Shown: positions 1 to 8,407 of the stretch, in pieces | How positions within the stretch are numbered: the first letter of the stretch is position 1 | Layout: each line of letters starts with the position of its first letter | NCBI GenBank assembly: GCA_030041045.1 | Contig: JASHOQ010000074.1 | Location: forward strand, 42,532 to 106,531 | Direction of reading: 5' to 3' | DNA length: 64,000 bases | From: Acidobacteriaceae bacterium | GTDB lineage: Bacteria > Acidobacteriota > Terriglobia > Terriglobales > Acidobacteriaceae | The notes under the pieces: generated by a model | The model's input: only the letters and a program-made list of their open reading frames with translations | The model's database searches: none | Told to the model about the DNA's origin: nothing | Position numbers and translations under genes: made by a program

Positions 1-400
1 AGCGGACATCGTTGCCGGGAAGCGCCGGGCCCGGTTGCGCGGGATTGGCCGTCTTGTCGAAAACGGTGAAGGCAATGCCGTCAAACCGCGCCAGGCCAGC
101 CTCCGTGCCCAGCCACACAAAGCCGTCGCGCGTCTGTGCCAGGGCCTGGACGGTGTTCTGCGGCAGCCCGCTTTCCATGGACCACGCCTGCCGTCCGTAC
201 CCCGCCAGAGATGTCTCGGGCTCGAGCGCCGCAGAGAAACCCGCGCCGGCGGCGAGCGCCGCAACCGCCATTGCGAGCGGGATAATTTCGCTTGAGAACG
301 GCCGGCGCAAATATGGCCTGCGCAAGAAGGTCCGCCAGAATGGAATTCGGGGCACGTTTCCACGATACCGCGTCCGTTCGGGCCCGAGGTCGCCGACCAT
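1..400 (-). CDS. Two-component-regulator-propeller sensor protein, 5' part only
   Basis: Reading the minus strand from an ATG at 400 gives an open frame that runs off the left edge. After an arginine-rich stretch and a hydrophobic segment (about residues 41-60, likely signal anchor) comes WSMESGLPQNTVQALAQTRD followed by GFVWLGTEAGLARFDG. This is the typical first blade of the periplasmic propeller that precedes histidine kinase or diguanylate cyclase modules. The output domain lies outside the window, so the effector type is unknown. An inner ATG at 271 would leave a shorter signal peptide and is also possible. A terminator for tonB lies just upstream, so the gene probably has its own promoter or is read through. 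Confidence 0.7.
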   Translation of the reverse strand, partial: MVGDLGPERTRYRGNVPRIPFWRTFLRRPYLRRPFSSEIIPLAMAVAALAAGAGFSAALEPETSLAGYGRQAWSMESGLPQNTVQALAQTRDGFVWLGTEAGLARFDGIAFTVFDKTANPAQPGPALPGNDVR

Positions 401-411
401 GCGCCGGCGCG

Positions 412-446
412 AAACAAAAGGGCGAAGCGCTCCAACGCTTCGCCCT
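412..446 (-). terminator. Intrinsic terminator after tonB
   Basis: On the minus strand GGGCGAAGCG, a six-base loop and CGCTTCGCCC form a perfect 10-bp GC-rich stem followed directly by TTTTGTTT. This is the canonical rho-independent layout. It sits about 60 bases after the tonB stop and before the partial propeller gene, so it should separate the two transcripts. Confidence 0.8.
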
Positions 447-507
447 TCGCCGACTCGCAAACTCGCCAACTCGCCAACGTGCGCGGAGCGCACGCTAACT
501 TGCTGCT

Positions 508-1689
508 TCAATACAGCCTGAAGTTCACTTCCACCGTGATCATCACCGGAACCGGCGTCTTGCCGTCTTTCAAGGCCGGCTTGAAGCGGTATTTGCGCAC
601 CGCTTCCAGAGCCTTCTCATCCAGTCCCATGCCCAGCGGCCGAACGACGCGCGGGTTCTGCGGCATGCCGTTGGCGTCTACGATCATCGAGATCAGGCAA
701 ACGCCCTGGTACTTGGCGCGCCGCGCCTCATCAGAGAACTCGGCTTCAACCGAATTGAGCGGAACCGGTGGGGAAACCCCGCCGCCGATCTGGTACACGC
801 CGCCGCCGGTGTTGCCGCCATAGCCCGGCCCGTAGCCGTTCCCGGTGCCCGAGCCCATGCCGCCGCCGCTGCCCGAGCCAATGCCGCTGCCGCTCCCGGT
901 TCCATTCGAGAGCACCACGTTTACGCCCGTCTTCATGCCCAGGTTGGGCAAGTCGGGATTATTGGGCAGGATGATGTTCTGCTGCACATCGAGAGCCGGG
1001 GGCACCGGGATCTTCGGCTTGTCGAAGGTTTGCACCTGAGGCGGAACAATCGGCTTCTGATCGAGCTTGGGCAGCTTGCCCTTGCTCGCCTGGATAATGC
1101 TCTGGTCGCCGCCCCCTCCTCCGCCGCCGGCCATCTTCAGGTCCTTCGGCGCTTTGAATTCGCCCACGTCGATGGGCGTCACGTTGGTCTGGGTCACCGT
1201 CTTGATCACCTGCCGCACTCCGAAATAAAGCAGGAGCGCCAGAACCGCCAGGTTGAACGTGGAGGAAATCCCGATGGCCCAGGGGTTGGCCTTCACGGCC
1301 ATCCGGTCGGGCACCGGGATCGGCGTCGAGGTCAGTTCCAGCGGCGGCAGCTTGGGGGGAAAGAAGACGTCGCGTATGCTCTCATAGAGCCCGGACCAGA
1401 TGGGTTTATCTTCGAAGGCCCTGCCCAGCAGGGCGTCCAGCTCATGGCTTTCCGCCCCCCTAGCCGTTGAGCCGATCTCCGCTTCTGTCTGTGTCAATAA
1501 CTGGTTTGCCATGGTGTTAACCGGCTCGGTTTCGCTTGCCCGTCCCGGCAGGGGTTTGGTCAGGTACAGGCCTGTTGCTTCATTATGCTTGACTGTGCCT
1601 ATCCTTGTCTCGGACCGAACGTCACCCTCAATGGGAACCTCAGTATCCAGAGTCTCATATTTCGGCTGTTCCAGCGCTCCCATAAACAA
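508..1689 (-). CDS. tonB: Energy transducer TonB family protein
   Basis: This 393-residue protein should couple inner-membrane energy to outer-membrane TonB-dependent receptors. It has a cytoplasmic N-terminal part of about 130 residues, one membrane segment (near NLAVLALLLYFGVRQVI), a proline- and glycine-rich periplasmic linker (including a run of eight glycines and GSGSGIGSGSGGG), and a C-terminal TonB domain (about residues 305-393: EAEFSDEARRAKYQG, YRFKPALKDGKTPVPV, ITVEVNFRLY). The long cytoplasmic part is typical of acidobacterial versions. The first codon of the frame is TTG, placed 7 bases after AAGGAG. An ATG two codons later has a poorer 13-base spacing. ileS is divergent. Confidence 0.88.
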   Translation of the reverse strand: MFMGALEQPKYETLDTEVPIEGDVRSETRIGTVKHNEATGLYLTKPLPGRASETEPVNTMANQLLTQTEAEIGSTARGAESHELDALLGRAFEDKPIWSGLYESIRDVFFPPKLPPLELTSTPIPVPDRMAVKANPWAIGISSTFNLAVLALLLYFGVRQVIKTVTQTNVTPIDVGEFKAPKDLKMAGGGGGGGDQSIIQASKGKLPKLDQKPIVPPQVQTFDKPKIPVPPALDVQQNIILPNNPDLPNLGMKTGVNVVLSNGTGSGSGIGSGSGGGMGSGTGNGYGPGYGGNTGGGVYQIGGGVSPPVPLNSVEAEFSDEARRAKYQGVCLISMIVDANGMPQNPRVVRPLGMGLDEKALEAVRKYRFKPALKDGKTPVPVMITVEVNFRLY

Positions 1690-1758
1690 TAGACGGCTCC
1701 TTGCGCCCGTTTGTTACCCAAAAAATCTCTCCTTCGCCAGTTAAACTGGAGATTGCCC

Positions 1759-4700
1759 ATGTCCGCGAAGGAAAACGGAGTCCCCATGTCCCCAGCGCCG
1801 GAGTTGAAGTCGACCCTCACACTGCCGCAGACCGCCTTCCCCATGAAGGCCAATCTGCCTCAGAATGAGCCGCTTCGGCTGGCGCGCTGGGCCTCGCTCC
1901 ATCTTTACGAGCAAGTGCGTAAAGCTGGGCGCGGCCGCCCCGCCTATTTGCTGCACGACGGCCCTCCGTACGCCAATGGACCCATTCACCTGGGTCACGC
2001 TCTCAACAAAGGCCTCAAAGACTTCGTCGTCAAATCCAAGACCATGGCCGGGTTCGATGCGCCCTACGTGCCCGGTTTTGACTGCCACGGCTTGCCGATT
2101 GAGATAAAGGTGGATGAAAAACTGGGCCGGAAGAAACTGGAGCTGCCTGCTCCTGCGGTCTTAGATGCGTGCCGTGCCTACGCGCAAACCTACGTTGACC
2201 TGCAAACGCAGCAATTTGAGCGCATCGGCTGCTTCGGCCGCTGGGAGAAGCCCTATAAGACCATGGCCCGCGATTACGAAGCCAGGACTCTGGAGGCATT
2301 TTTTGGCTTCCTCGAAGGCGGCTTCGTCTACCGCGGCCTGAAGCCGGTTTACTGGTGCATCCACGACCGCACCGCGCTGGCCGAAGCCGAAGTGGAGTAC
2401 GAGAACCACTTGAGCCCATCGATCTACGTGCGCTACGCCCTTCACTCCAGAAGCCGGCTCGGCCCTGCCGAAATCGACGAGCTGGACTCTCTGTCAGGAC
2501 GAGAAGTTTACGCAATCATTTGGACAACTACGCCTTGGGCACTTCCTGCGTCACTTGCTATTGCTTTCCATCCCGATTTTGATTACGTCGCGCTTGAAGT
2601 CCAAGGCGGGCAAGTCTATATCGCGGCGGCGGAATTGGCCAATTCCGTCGTTGCGGCTTGCAACCTGGGCGCGACAAAAGAAGTTGGGCGCTTCAAGGGC
2701 CGAGCGCTCGAGAACACACATTTTCTGCATCCATTTTTGGATAGACATATCCTCGGCGTGCTCGCCGATTACGTCACCGCCGACGCCGGCACCGGCGCCG
2801 TGCATACTGCGCCTGCTCACGGCGCCGACGACTTTTACACCGGCCAGAAGTACTCGCTCGACCTCACCTGCCGCGTGGATGCCGCCGGCCGCATCCACGT
2901 CGATCCTGCCGCGTGGCATGAGCCCACACCGCCGCCCTTCGACGGCCTCACCGTGTGGAAGGCGAACCCCGTGATCGTCGAGATGCTGCGCAGTTCCGGC
3001 GCGCTGCTCGCGGCGAGCAACCTTGAGCACTCCTATCCCCACTGCTGGCGCTGCCACCAACCCATCATCTTCCGCGCCACCGAGCAGTGGTTCATCAACC
3101 TCGACAAGCCGATGAAGCGCGTCGACGGCTCCGAGATAAAGTTCCGCGACCTCGCCATCGAAGAAATCGATCACGTGAAGTGGGACCCGGCCTGGGGCAA
3201 GGAGCGCATCACCAACATGATCGCCACGCGCCCCGACTGGTGCATCAGCCGCCAGCGCATCTGGGGCGTGCCCATCGCATTGTTCCTCTGCGAGCAGTGC
3301 AACCGGCCGATCATCAACGCCGGGCTCAACAAGAAAATCGTCGAGCTTTTCGCGCGCGAGGGCATCGAGGCCTGGCACACCTCCTCTGCCAGCGCCTTGC
3401 TCGCCGACGAACAGATGCTCGGCGTCGCCCGCTGCCCCTGCGGCAGCACCAGCTTCCGCAAGGAAAACGACATCCTCGACGTCTGGTTCGACTCCGGCGT
3501 CAGCTGGCTCGCCGTCTGCGAATCCGATCCCGACCTCAGCGCCATCTACAAAGCATTTCAATCCGAGACATCATCCGCTCCAGGCTCCGACGCTGCTGAA
3601 AATGGAGTCTCGTATCAGGGCACGGCTTCAGCCGTGTCGCACGCGGCGAAAAAAAATGAAGGGGCTTCAGCCCCTTTGCTCCCGGAGGGAGCCGTCGAAA
3701 ATAGCCCAGGACAACCCCGAGCGGAGCGAGGGGGAAGTCCTGGGAAAGCCGCAAAAGAAATATTGGGGAGCCCCGTAGGGGCGACGGAACCCGCGACCGC
3801 AACCCCCATCGAGGTCTTCTACCTCGAAGGCGGCGACCAGCACCGCGGCTGGTTCCACTCCTCGCTCCTCACCTCGGTCGCCCTGCGCGGCCGCGCGCCG
3901 TACTCCCACGTGGCCACGGCCGGCTGGACCCTCGACGAGCAGGGCCGCGCCATGTCCAAATCTCTCGGCAACGGCGTTGATCCCGTCGACATCGCCGACC
4001 GCATGGGCGGCGAGATCGTGCGCCTGTGGGTGGCCTCGGTGGACTGGCGCGAAGACATGGCCGCCAGCGAAAACCTGATGGCCCGCTGCGCCGAGCTCTA
4101 CAAGAAGCTGCGCAACACCTTCCGCTTCCTGCTCGGCAATCTGCACGGCTTCGAGCCCGCGCGCGACCAGGTCGCCGAATCCGAACTTCTTCCACTTGAT
4201 CGCTACATGCTGGCGCGCACCCGCGAGCTGGCCGAAAAGATCGTCGGGCCCGATGGAAAATCCGGCTGGTACGCCGAGTTCGAATTCCATCGCATTTACC
4301 ACGCGGTGAACGAATTCGCCATCGTCGATCTGAGCGCGTTTTATCTCGACGTGCTCAAGGACCGCATGTACACCTTCGCGCCCACAAGCCACGCGCGCCG
4401 CTCCGCGCAAACCGTGCTGTGGAAGATCACCGAAGCCCTCGTCCGCCTGGTCGCACCGATTCTCACCTTCACCGCCGACGAGGTGTGGGAGTATCTGCCC
4501 ATAATCGAAGGCCGCGAAGCCAGCGTGCATCTGGCGCAGTTCTCCAAGCCGGAGGAGATTTTCCGCGGAGACGCAACCGAACTGCTGGATGAGTGGAAGA
4601 CCATTATAAGGGTCCGCGGTGAAGTATTAAGGGTGTTGGAAGACGCGCGCCAGAAGAAGGAAATAGGCAAAGCGCTTGAAGCTGACGTGCAGCTCCTACC

Positions 4701-5016
4701 CAACGCTGCTCTGAAAAGGTTTCTCAAGAAGCATGAGGGAATCTTAGGGGAGTTGTTAGGCGTGTCTAAGGCCGAGGTAGTCGGGGTCATCGTCGACGAC
4801 GGGCAGGTTTGGCAGGACCTCGAAGGCGACCAGCTGCGCATGAGCGTAACTCGCGCCTCTGAAAGGGGCCGCAAATGCGCCCGCTGCTGGCGTTACACGG
4901 AGGACACCTCCAACTACGGTGTGTGGCAGGATGTATGCGCGCGATGCCGTGGGGCGCTCCAAGAAATGGGCTACGACCCGCCGCAAGCCCCGCCACAGGC
5001 GGAGGACGCCGCGTGA
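1759..5016 (+). CDS. ileS: Isoleucyl-tRNA synthetase with a REP-derived internal insert
   Basis: Charges tRNA-Ile in the cytoplasm. The class I signatures are present: HLGH (residues 77-80), WCISRQRIWGVP, and AMSKS (731-735). The C-terminal zinc knuckle has cysteines at 1040, 1043, 1060 and 1063. At about 1085 residues it is longer than the usual 930-960. The excess is mainly residues 602-682, between DVWFDSGVSWLAV and YLEGGDQHRGWFH, where a cluster of intergenic-type repeats is read in frame with no stop. The start ATG at 1759 follows GGAG by 7 bases. ATG 1786, 5 bases after GGAG, is an equally good start. lspA lies downstream, past a REP transposase. Confidence 0.95.
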   Translation: MSAKENGVPMSPAPELKSTLTLPQTAFPMKANLPQNEPLRLARWASLHLYEQVRKAGRGRPAYLLHDGPPYANGPIHLGHALNKGLKDFVVKSKTMAGFDAPYVPGFDCHGLPIEIKVDEKLGRKKLELPAPAVLDACRAYAQTYVDLQTQQFERIGCFGRWEKPYKTMARDYEARTLEAFFGFLEGGFVYRGLKPVYWCIHDRTALAEAEVEYENHLSPSIYVRYALHSRSRLGPAEIDELDSLSGREVYAIIWTTTPWALPASLAIAFHPDFDYVALEVQGGQVYIAAAELANSVVAACNLGATKEVGRFKGRALENTHFLHPFLDRHILGVLADYVTADAGTGAVHTAPAHGADDFYTGQKYSLDLTCRVDAAGRIHVDPAAWHEPTPPPFDGLTVWKANPVIVEMLRSSGALLAASNLEHSYPHCWRCHQPIIFRATEQWFINLDKPMKRVDGSEIKFRDLAIEEIDHVKWDPAWGKERITNMIATRPDWCISRQRIWGVPIALFLCEQCNRPIINAGLNKKIVELFAREGIEAWHTSSASALLADEQMLGVARCPCGSTSFRKENDILDVWFDSGVSWLAVCESDPDLSAIYKAFQSETSSAPGSDAAENGVSYQGTASAVSHAAKKNEGASAPLLPEGAVENSPGQPRAERGGSPGKAAKEILGSPVGATEPATATPIEVFYLEGGDQHRGWFHSSLLTSVALRGRAPYSHVATAGWTLDEQGRAMSKSLGNGVDPVDIADRMGGEIVRLWVASVDWREDMAASENLMARCAELYKKLRNTFRFLLGNLHGFEPARDQVAESELLPLDRYMLARTRELAEKIVGPDGKSGWYAEFEFHRIYHAVNEFAIVDLSAFYLDVLKDRMYTFAPTSHARRSAQTVLWKITEALVRLVAPILTFTADEVWEYLPIIEGREASVHLAQFSKPEEIFRGDATELLDEWKTIIRVRGEVLRVLEDARQKKEIGKALEADVQLLPNAALKRFLKKHEGILGELLGVSKAEVVGVIVDDGQVWQDLEGDQLRMSVTRASERGRKCARCWRYTEDTSNYGVWQDVCARCRGALQEMGYDPPQAPPQAEDAA
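3610..3793 (+). repeat. REP/multi-hairpin repeat cluster inside ileS
   Basis: Within the ileS frame lie a GGGCACGGCTTCAGCCGTG hairpin (3618-3636), GGGGCTTCAGCCCC (3661-3674), and a full copy of the multi-hairpin module (3677-3790). The module consists of GCTCCCGGAGGGAGC, AAAATAGCCCAGGA, a GC-rich hairpin, TCCTGGGA, then CCCCGTAGGGGCGACGGAA. The same module is intergenic at 17241, 19966, 30471 and 51763, which shows the ileS copy is an insertion. Confidence 0.88.
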
Positions 5017-5132
5017 ACGCGGACCGGAGCCTTCAGCGAGCGGGCTTTCCAAGGGGCGCTGATTTTGTCCAACCCCGAGGGCGGAGAGTTTGTAGCCAGG
5101 CTGCGGCTATTGATTGGCTCCCAAGGCCGAGA

Positions 5133-5757
5133 GTTTTGTAACAGGGGCACGGCTTTAGCCGGGCCATAACGACAGCAGAGAGGGGGACGGGCTTTAGCCC
5201 CTGCCATGGCGCATCCCGGCAGAAAGGCGCTTGCGACCGAGATCCTCAACCCGTCGCGAACGTTCTTTGCAACCACAGGAACGAGCATGGGCCGCAGGCT
5301 CCTGCAATCGCAACGCAACGCGGAACTTCTCATCGACGTGCTGCGTTCGCTGGCCGCGGAGCGAAAATTTGAGCTGCACGATTTTGTGATCATGCCCGAT
5401 CATCTGCACCTGTTGTTGACGGTTCACAACGGGATGACCATCGAGAAGGCGATGCAATTCATTAAGGGCCGGTTTTCGCATCGGCTATCGCATGAATTCG
5501 GCTACAGGGGCGAGGTCTGGCAGCGCGGGTTCACGGAAGCGCAGCTGATGAATCCGGAGAGCTTCGAAGCGCACCGCGAATACATCGCGCAGAATCCGGT
5601 AAAGGCTCGGTTGGCAGCGTCCGCAGAGGAGTTTCCATACTGCTTTCGATACCTTGCGAAGAAGAAAGTGGAGGCGAAGGTTGGCAAGGGCTAAAGCCCG
5701 AAAAGCATTTTTGCGTGCATTTACGGCCCGGCAGAAGCCGTGCCCTTATTACAAAAC
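5133..5757 (+). mobile_element. REP-bounded transposase unit (REPtron-like)
   Basis: A single transposase gene is enclosed by 33-base inverted repeats at 5133-5165 and 5725-5757 that match at 29 of 33 positions by eye. Each contains GGGCACGGCTT and GCCGGGCC with the REP hairpin. Further short hairpins touch the gene: GGGCTTTAGCCCC ends 4 bases before its start codon, and GGGCTAAAGCCC (5688-5699) contains its stop codon. Solo copies of the same REP occur at 20104-20136 and, degraded, inside ileS. Confidence 0.8.
5206..5694 (+). CDS. REP-associated tyrosine transposase (RAYT, Y1 family)
   Basis: A 162-residue IS200-like single-strand transposase. The HuH metal-binding motif is MPDHLHLLL (His66 and His68), and the likely catalytic tyrosine is Tyr126 in REYIAQNP. 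GRFSHRLSHEFGYRGEVWQRGF between them is family-typical (the whole stretch was read, here shown in part: RFSHRLSHE, GEVWQRGF). RAYTs nick REP hairpins and are thought to spread them. The frame is intact and both motifs are kept, so it may be active. The start at 5206 lies directly after a REP hairpin and has no clear ribosome site. ATG 5287 would remove part of the first strand. Confidence 0.88.
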   Translation: MAHPGRKALATEILNPSRTFFATTGTSMGRRLLQSQRNAELLIDVLRSLAAERKFELHDFVIMPDHLHLLLTVHNGMTIEKAMQFIKGRFSHRLSHEFGYRGEVWQRGFTEAQLMNPESFEAHREYIAQNPVKARLAASAEEFPYCFRYLAKKKVEAKVGKG

Positions 5758-5875
5758 AGGGCGCGGTCACTGAACGATGAGAGGCTGAAGCGATGGAAGT
5801 GAAACCCAGAAACCGGACCGGAATAGGAAAGATTTTGGCCCTGAAGGAATTCATCATGACGATCGGAACCAATCT

Positions 5876-6397
5876 TTGATAAACGCCCTGACAAACTGGA
5901 CCCCTCCTCGCCGCCTCCCCTGGCTCCTCCTCATCTCCGCGCTCGACTTCGCCGCCGACCGGCTCACCAAGACCTGGGTCGCGCATCACATCGTCCTCGG
6001 CGGCGCCATTCCGGTGATTCCCCGCGTGCTGCGCATCACCCATTGGACCAACGACGGCGCGGCCTTCTCGCTCTTCGCTGACTCGGCCTCGCCGCACCTG
6101 GTGCGCGTGGGGCTGATCGCGTTCACGCTCCTCGCCGCGCTTGTGGTCTTGATCGCGCTCCTGCGCACGGGGAGCCGCATCACCTTCACCACCATCGGTC
6201 TCGCGCTCATCCTCGGTGGCGCGCTCGGCAACGTGCACGACCGCATCGTTTACGGATCGGTCGTGGACTTCATCGAGGTGCACATCGTCCACTACCACTG
6301 GCCCGACTTCAACGTGGCCGACTCCTCCGTCGTCGTCGGCGCCTGCCTGCTCTTCCTCGATTCCCTCCGCCCGCACAAGTCGCCCGCACCAAGTTAG
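5876..6397 (+). CDS. lspA: Lipoprotein signal peptidase (signal peptidase II)
   Basis: An inner-membrane aspartyl protease that removes signal peptides from diacylglyceryl prolipoproteins. At 173 residues it has four predicted membrane segments and the family blocks DRLTKTWV, NDGAAFS, GGALGNVHDRIVYGSVVDFI and FNVADSSV. The catalytic aspartates are Asp131 (VVDF) and Asp149 (NVADS). The frame begins at a TTG (5876) with only a weak purine-rich upstream sequence, and no ATG lies close by, so the exact start is uncertain. Its position downstream of ileS recalls the ileS-lspA pairing common in bacteria, here interrupted by the transposase unit. Confidence 0.95.
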   Translation: MINALTNWTPPRRLPWLLLISALDFAADRLTKTWVAHHIVLGGAIPVIPRVLRITHWTNDGAAFSLFADSASPHLVRVGLIAFTLLAALVVLIALLRTGSRITFTTIGLALILGGALGNVHDRIVYGSVVDFIEVHIVHYHWPDFNVADSSVVVGACLLFLDSLRPHKSPAPS

Positions 6398-6403
6398 CCG
6401 CGT

Positions 6404-6463
6404 TGTCATCCTGAGCGAAGGTCGCCGCAGCGACCGAAGTCGAAGGATCTGCGGTTGCTCTTT
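6404..6463. repeat. Constant-flank/variable-stem dispersed repeat, copy 1
   Basis: GTCATCCTGAGCGAA, then the stem GGTCGC-CGCA-GCGACC, then GAAGTCGAAGGATCTGC and GTTGCTCTT. The same flanks with different self-complementary stems occur at 15259, 33539, 34426 and 57787. It fills the gap between lspA and the PaiB-like gene. Confidence 0.8.
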
Positions 6464-6507
6464 TCATCGCATGGGAAACTACATCTGGTGTCCCAAAGGA
6501 ATCGACG

Positions 6508-7161
6508 ATGTACACGCCCAAATTCAACCAGGTCACCGACCGCGCCCTTCTTCTTGAAGCCATGCGCGCCTACCCTTTCGCCATCGTCGTCGGCGCTGAA
6601 ACCAACGCCGGTCCGGGAGCGGGCATGCAGGCCACGCATTTGCCGCTGGTGGTGAAAGACGAGGGCGCGCACGGTGCGATCGAGGGTCATTTTGCCAAAG
6701 CCAATCCCCATTGGCAGGCGCTCGCCGGCCGCGAAGCTATGGTCATCTTTCCCGGTCCTCACAGTTACGTGTCGCCCGCACTCTACGAAGAAGTGCTCTC
6801 CGTACCCACCTGGAATTACATCGCCATCCACGCCTACGGCACGCTCGCGCTCGTCGAAGACGAGGCCGGCAAAGAGACCCTGCTCGCCTCACTTATCGCC
6901 GCGCACGATCCCTCCTATCTCAACCAGTGGCATAGCCTGCCTGAAGGCTTTCGCCGCACCATGCTGGGCAACATCATGGGCTTCCGCATTCCCATCGCGC
7001 GCATCGAGGGCAAATTCAAGCTGAGCCAGAACCGCGCCCCGGGCGAGCGCCGCAACGTGCAAGCCGCGCAGGCAAAAGGCAACGATGACGAGCGTTCCCT
7101 GGCCGCGTGGATGACACGCCTGGGCCTCATCCCGAGCGATGCTCCGCCTGAACATTCCTGA
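6508..7161 (+). CDS. PaiB-family FMN-binding transcriptional regulator
   Basis: A 217-residue flavin-reductase-like split-barrel protein. The family signatures are the N-terminal MYTPKFNQ, ATHLPLVV, GHFAKANPHW, FPGPHSYVSP, VPTWNYIAIHAYG and, near the end, KLSQNR. PaiB of Bacillus is described as a negative regulator of sporulation and protease genes, but many relatives are only known as FMN-binding proteins, so the in vivo role here is open. It probably forms a unit with the exported protein starting 17 bases downstream. Confidence 0.88.
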   Translation: MYTPKFNQVTDRALLLEAMRAYPFAIVVGAETNAGPGAGMQATHLPLVVKDEGAHGAIEGHFAKANPHWQALAGREAMVIFPGPHSYVSPALYEEVLSVPTWNYIAIHAYGTLALVEDEAGKETLLASLIAAHDPSYLNQWHSLPEGFRRTMLGNIMGFRIPIARIEGKFKLSQNRAPGERRNVQAAQAKGNDDERSLAAWMTRLGLIPSDAPPEHS

Positions 7162-7178
7162 GAGGAGGCTCCCTCAAC

Positions 7179-7733
7179 ATGCGCAACGTGTTCCGGCTTT
7201 CGACTATTCTTCTAGCCATGATTGCCGCCGCGCCGTTCACACCTGCTCAATCCGGCTGGAAAGCCAAACTCGACGCGGAGCTGCCTCTGCTCGGCCACCG
7301 CAACTGGATTCTGGTGGCCGACTCGGCCTATCCGCTGCAGGTTTCACCGGGAATGGAAGTGCTCGAGACCAACGCCGACCAGATCGAAGTCGTCCGCTAC
7401 GTGCTCAAACAGATTGACAGCTCCATCCACGTCCGCCCGGTCATCTTCATGGACGCCGAGCTGCCCTTCGTTCCTGACGCCGACGCACCCGGCGCCACGG
7501 AGTATCGTACGGATATTGCGACCGCACTGCGCGACTACACCGTCCAGTCCGATCTGCATGAGAAGCTCATCGCCCAGCTTGGCCAAGCCGGCCAGTCCTT
7601 CCATGTGCTGGTGCTGAAAACCAACCTCACCATTCCTTACTCGTCGGTCTTTATCCGGCTCGACTGCAAGTACTGGCCAGCGGACGCCGAAGAGCGTTTG
7701 CGAACGCGCATGGCGTCTCAGCCTGCGCATTGA
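7179..7733 (+). CDS. Exported RbsD/FucU-like protein
   Basis: 184 residues with a clear signal peptide (hydrophobic to about residue 22, ending near FTPAQS). The mature part contains LPLLGHRNWILVADSAYP and, near the end, LKTNLTIPYSSVFIRLDCKYW. These resemble the LGHGD... and ...PYANV... elements of RbsD/FucU sugar mutarotases, with a conserved-looking histidine in LLGH. Membership is inferred from this pattern only. RbsD/FucU proteins are usually cytoplasmic, so export would be unusual. A good AGGAGG lies 10 bases upstream of the ATG, and it follows the PaiB-like gene by 17 bases. Confidence 0.6.
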   Translation: MRNVFRLSTILLAMIAAAPFTPAQSGWKAKLDAELPLLGHRNWILVADSAYPLQVSPGMEVLETNADQIEVVRYVLKQIDSSIHVRPVIFMDAELPFVPDADAPGATEYRTDIATALRDYTVQSDLHEKLIAQLGQAGQSFHVLVLKTNLTIPYSSVFIRLDCKYWPADAEERLRTRMASQPAH

Positions 7734-7751
7734 TCGCGCAGCGCTGCGGGA

Positions 7752-8216
7752 TCAATGCGTGATCACGCGGTCGCTCGTGGAGACGCGTTCCACGATTGCC
7801 GCCGCGCGCGCCGCGCTGACAGTTTCCGCGCTTGCCGCCGAAGGTTCCTGGAACGCCACCACCACGCGCTCGCCCACGGCCAGCGGCTGCCGGTCGTCCT
7901 GCCTGCCGTCGGGCTGCAGCACGCGGCTCGCGGAAATGTCCACGCGGAACTCCGGCCCGCGCATCACGAACTGCGCGTGGATGCCCGGCCCGCCGGGATA
8001 GCCGTCCGGCGTCTTCACCGTCAGCACACTGCCGTCGATGGCCGTAATGCGGCCCTGAATTACGCGCAGACCGGAGCAGTCGTCCGCCGGCGCACCCGCG
8101 GGCTTTTCCTGCGCATCTGCCCGGTCACCGGGGCTTGCGGCCAACGCCGTCACCATGCCGGCCGCGAGCAGTCCGAGCAACTGCCCGCGTCGGCTGCGCA
8201 CCGCGCCTGATCCCAT
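7752..8216 (-). CDS. Hypothetical exported protein
   Basis: 154 residues: an arginine-containing N-terminus, a hydrophobic segment (LLGLLAAGMVTALAASPG) consistent with a signal peptide, then a small beta-rich domain with VIQGRITAIDGSVLTVKTP and PLAVGERVVVAFQEPS. This pattern recalls the short OB-like exported domains of DUF5666 type, but the assignment is not secure. A single cysteine in the mature part (DDCSGL) could be exposed. It is convergent with the RbsD/FucU-like gene with only an 18-base gap. Confidence 0.65.
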   Translation of the reverse strand: MGSGAVRSRRGQLLGLLAAGMVTALAASPGDRADAQEKPAGAPADDCSGLRVIQGRITAIDGSVLTVKTPDGYPGGPGIHAQFVMRGPEFRVDISASRVLQPDGRQDDRQPLAVGERVVVAFQEPSAASAETVSAARAAAIVERVSTSDRVITH

Positions 8217-8407
8217 TCCGGCCTCCTCAGCTTGCCAGCTTGAGCTTACAGCCTGTTGCTCTCCGCTTGCTCCTTGAACCGCCAGCCGCCCTGGAAACTC
8301 TTCTTTCTACGGCACTTGCGCGTGGAGGAACGGGACGGCAAAAATCTGCGCCGCCGGTGAAACGCAGCCAGCTCTCCTGCCACTATCGACCAAGAAGGCG
8401 AAAACGG

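Noticed and set aside
5777..5880. Short plus-strand frame ending just before lspA
   Set aside because: Only about 28 residues with no features. Its stop overlaps the lspA TTG, so a leader-peptide role is conceivable, but nothing supports it.
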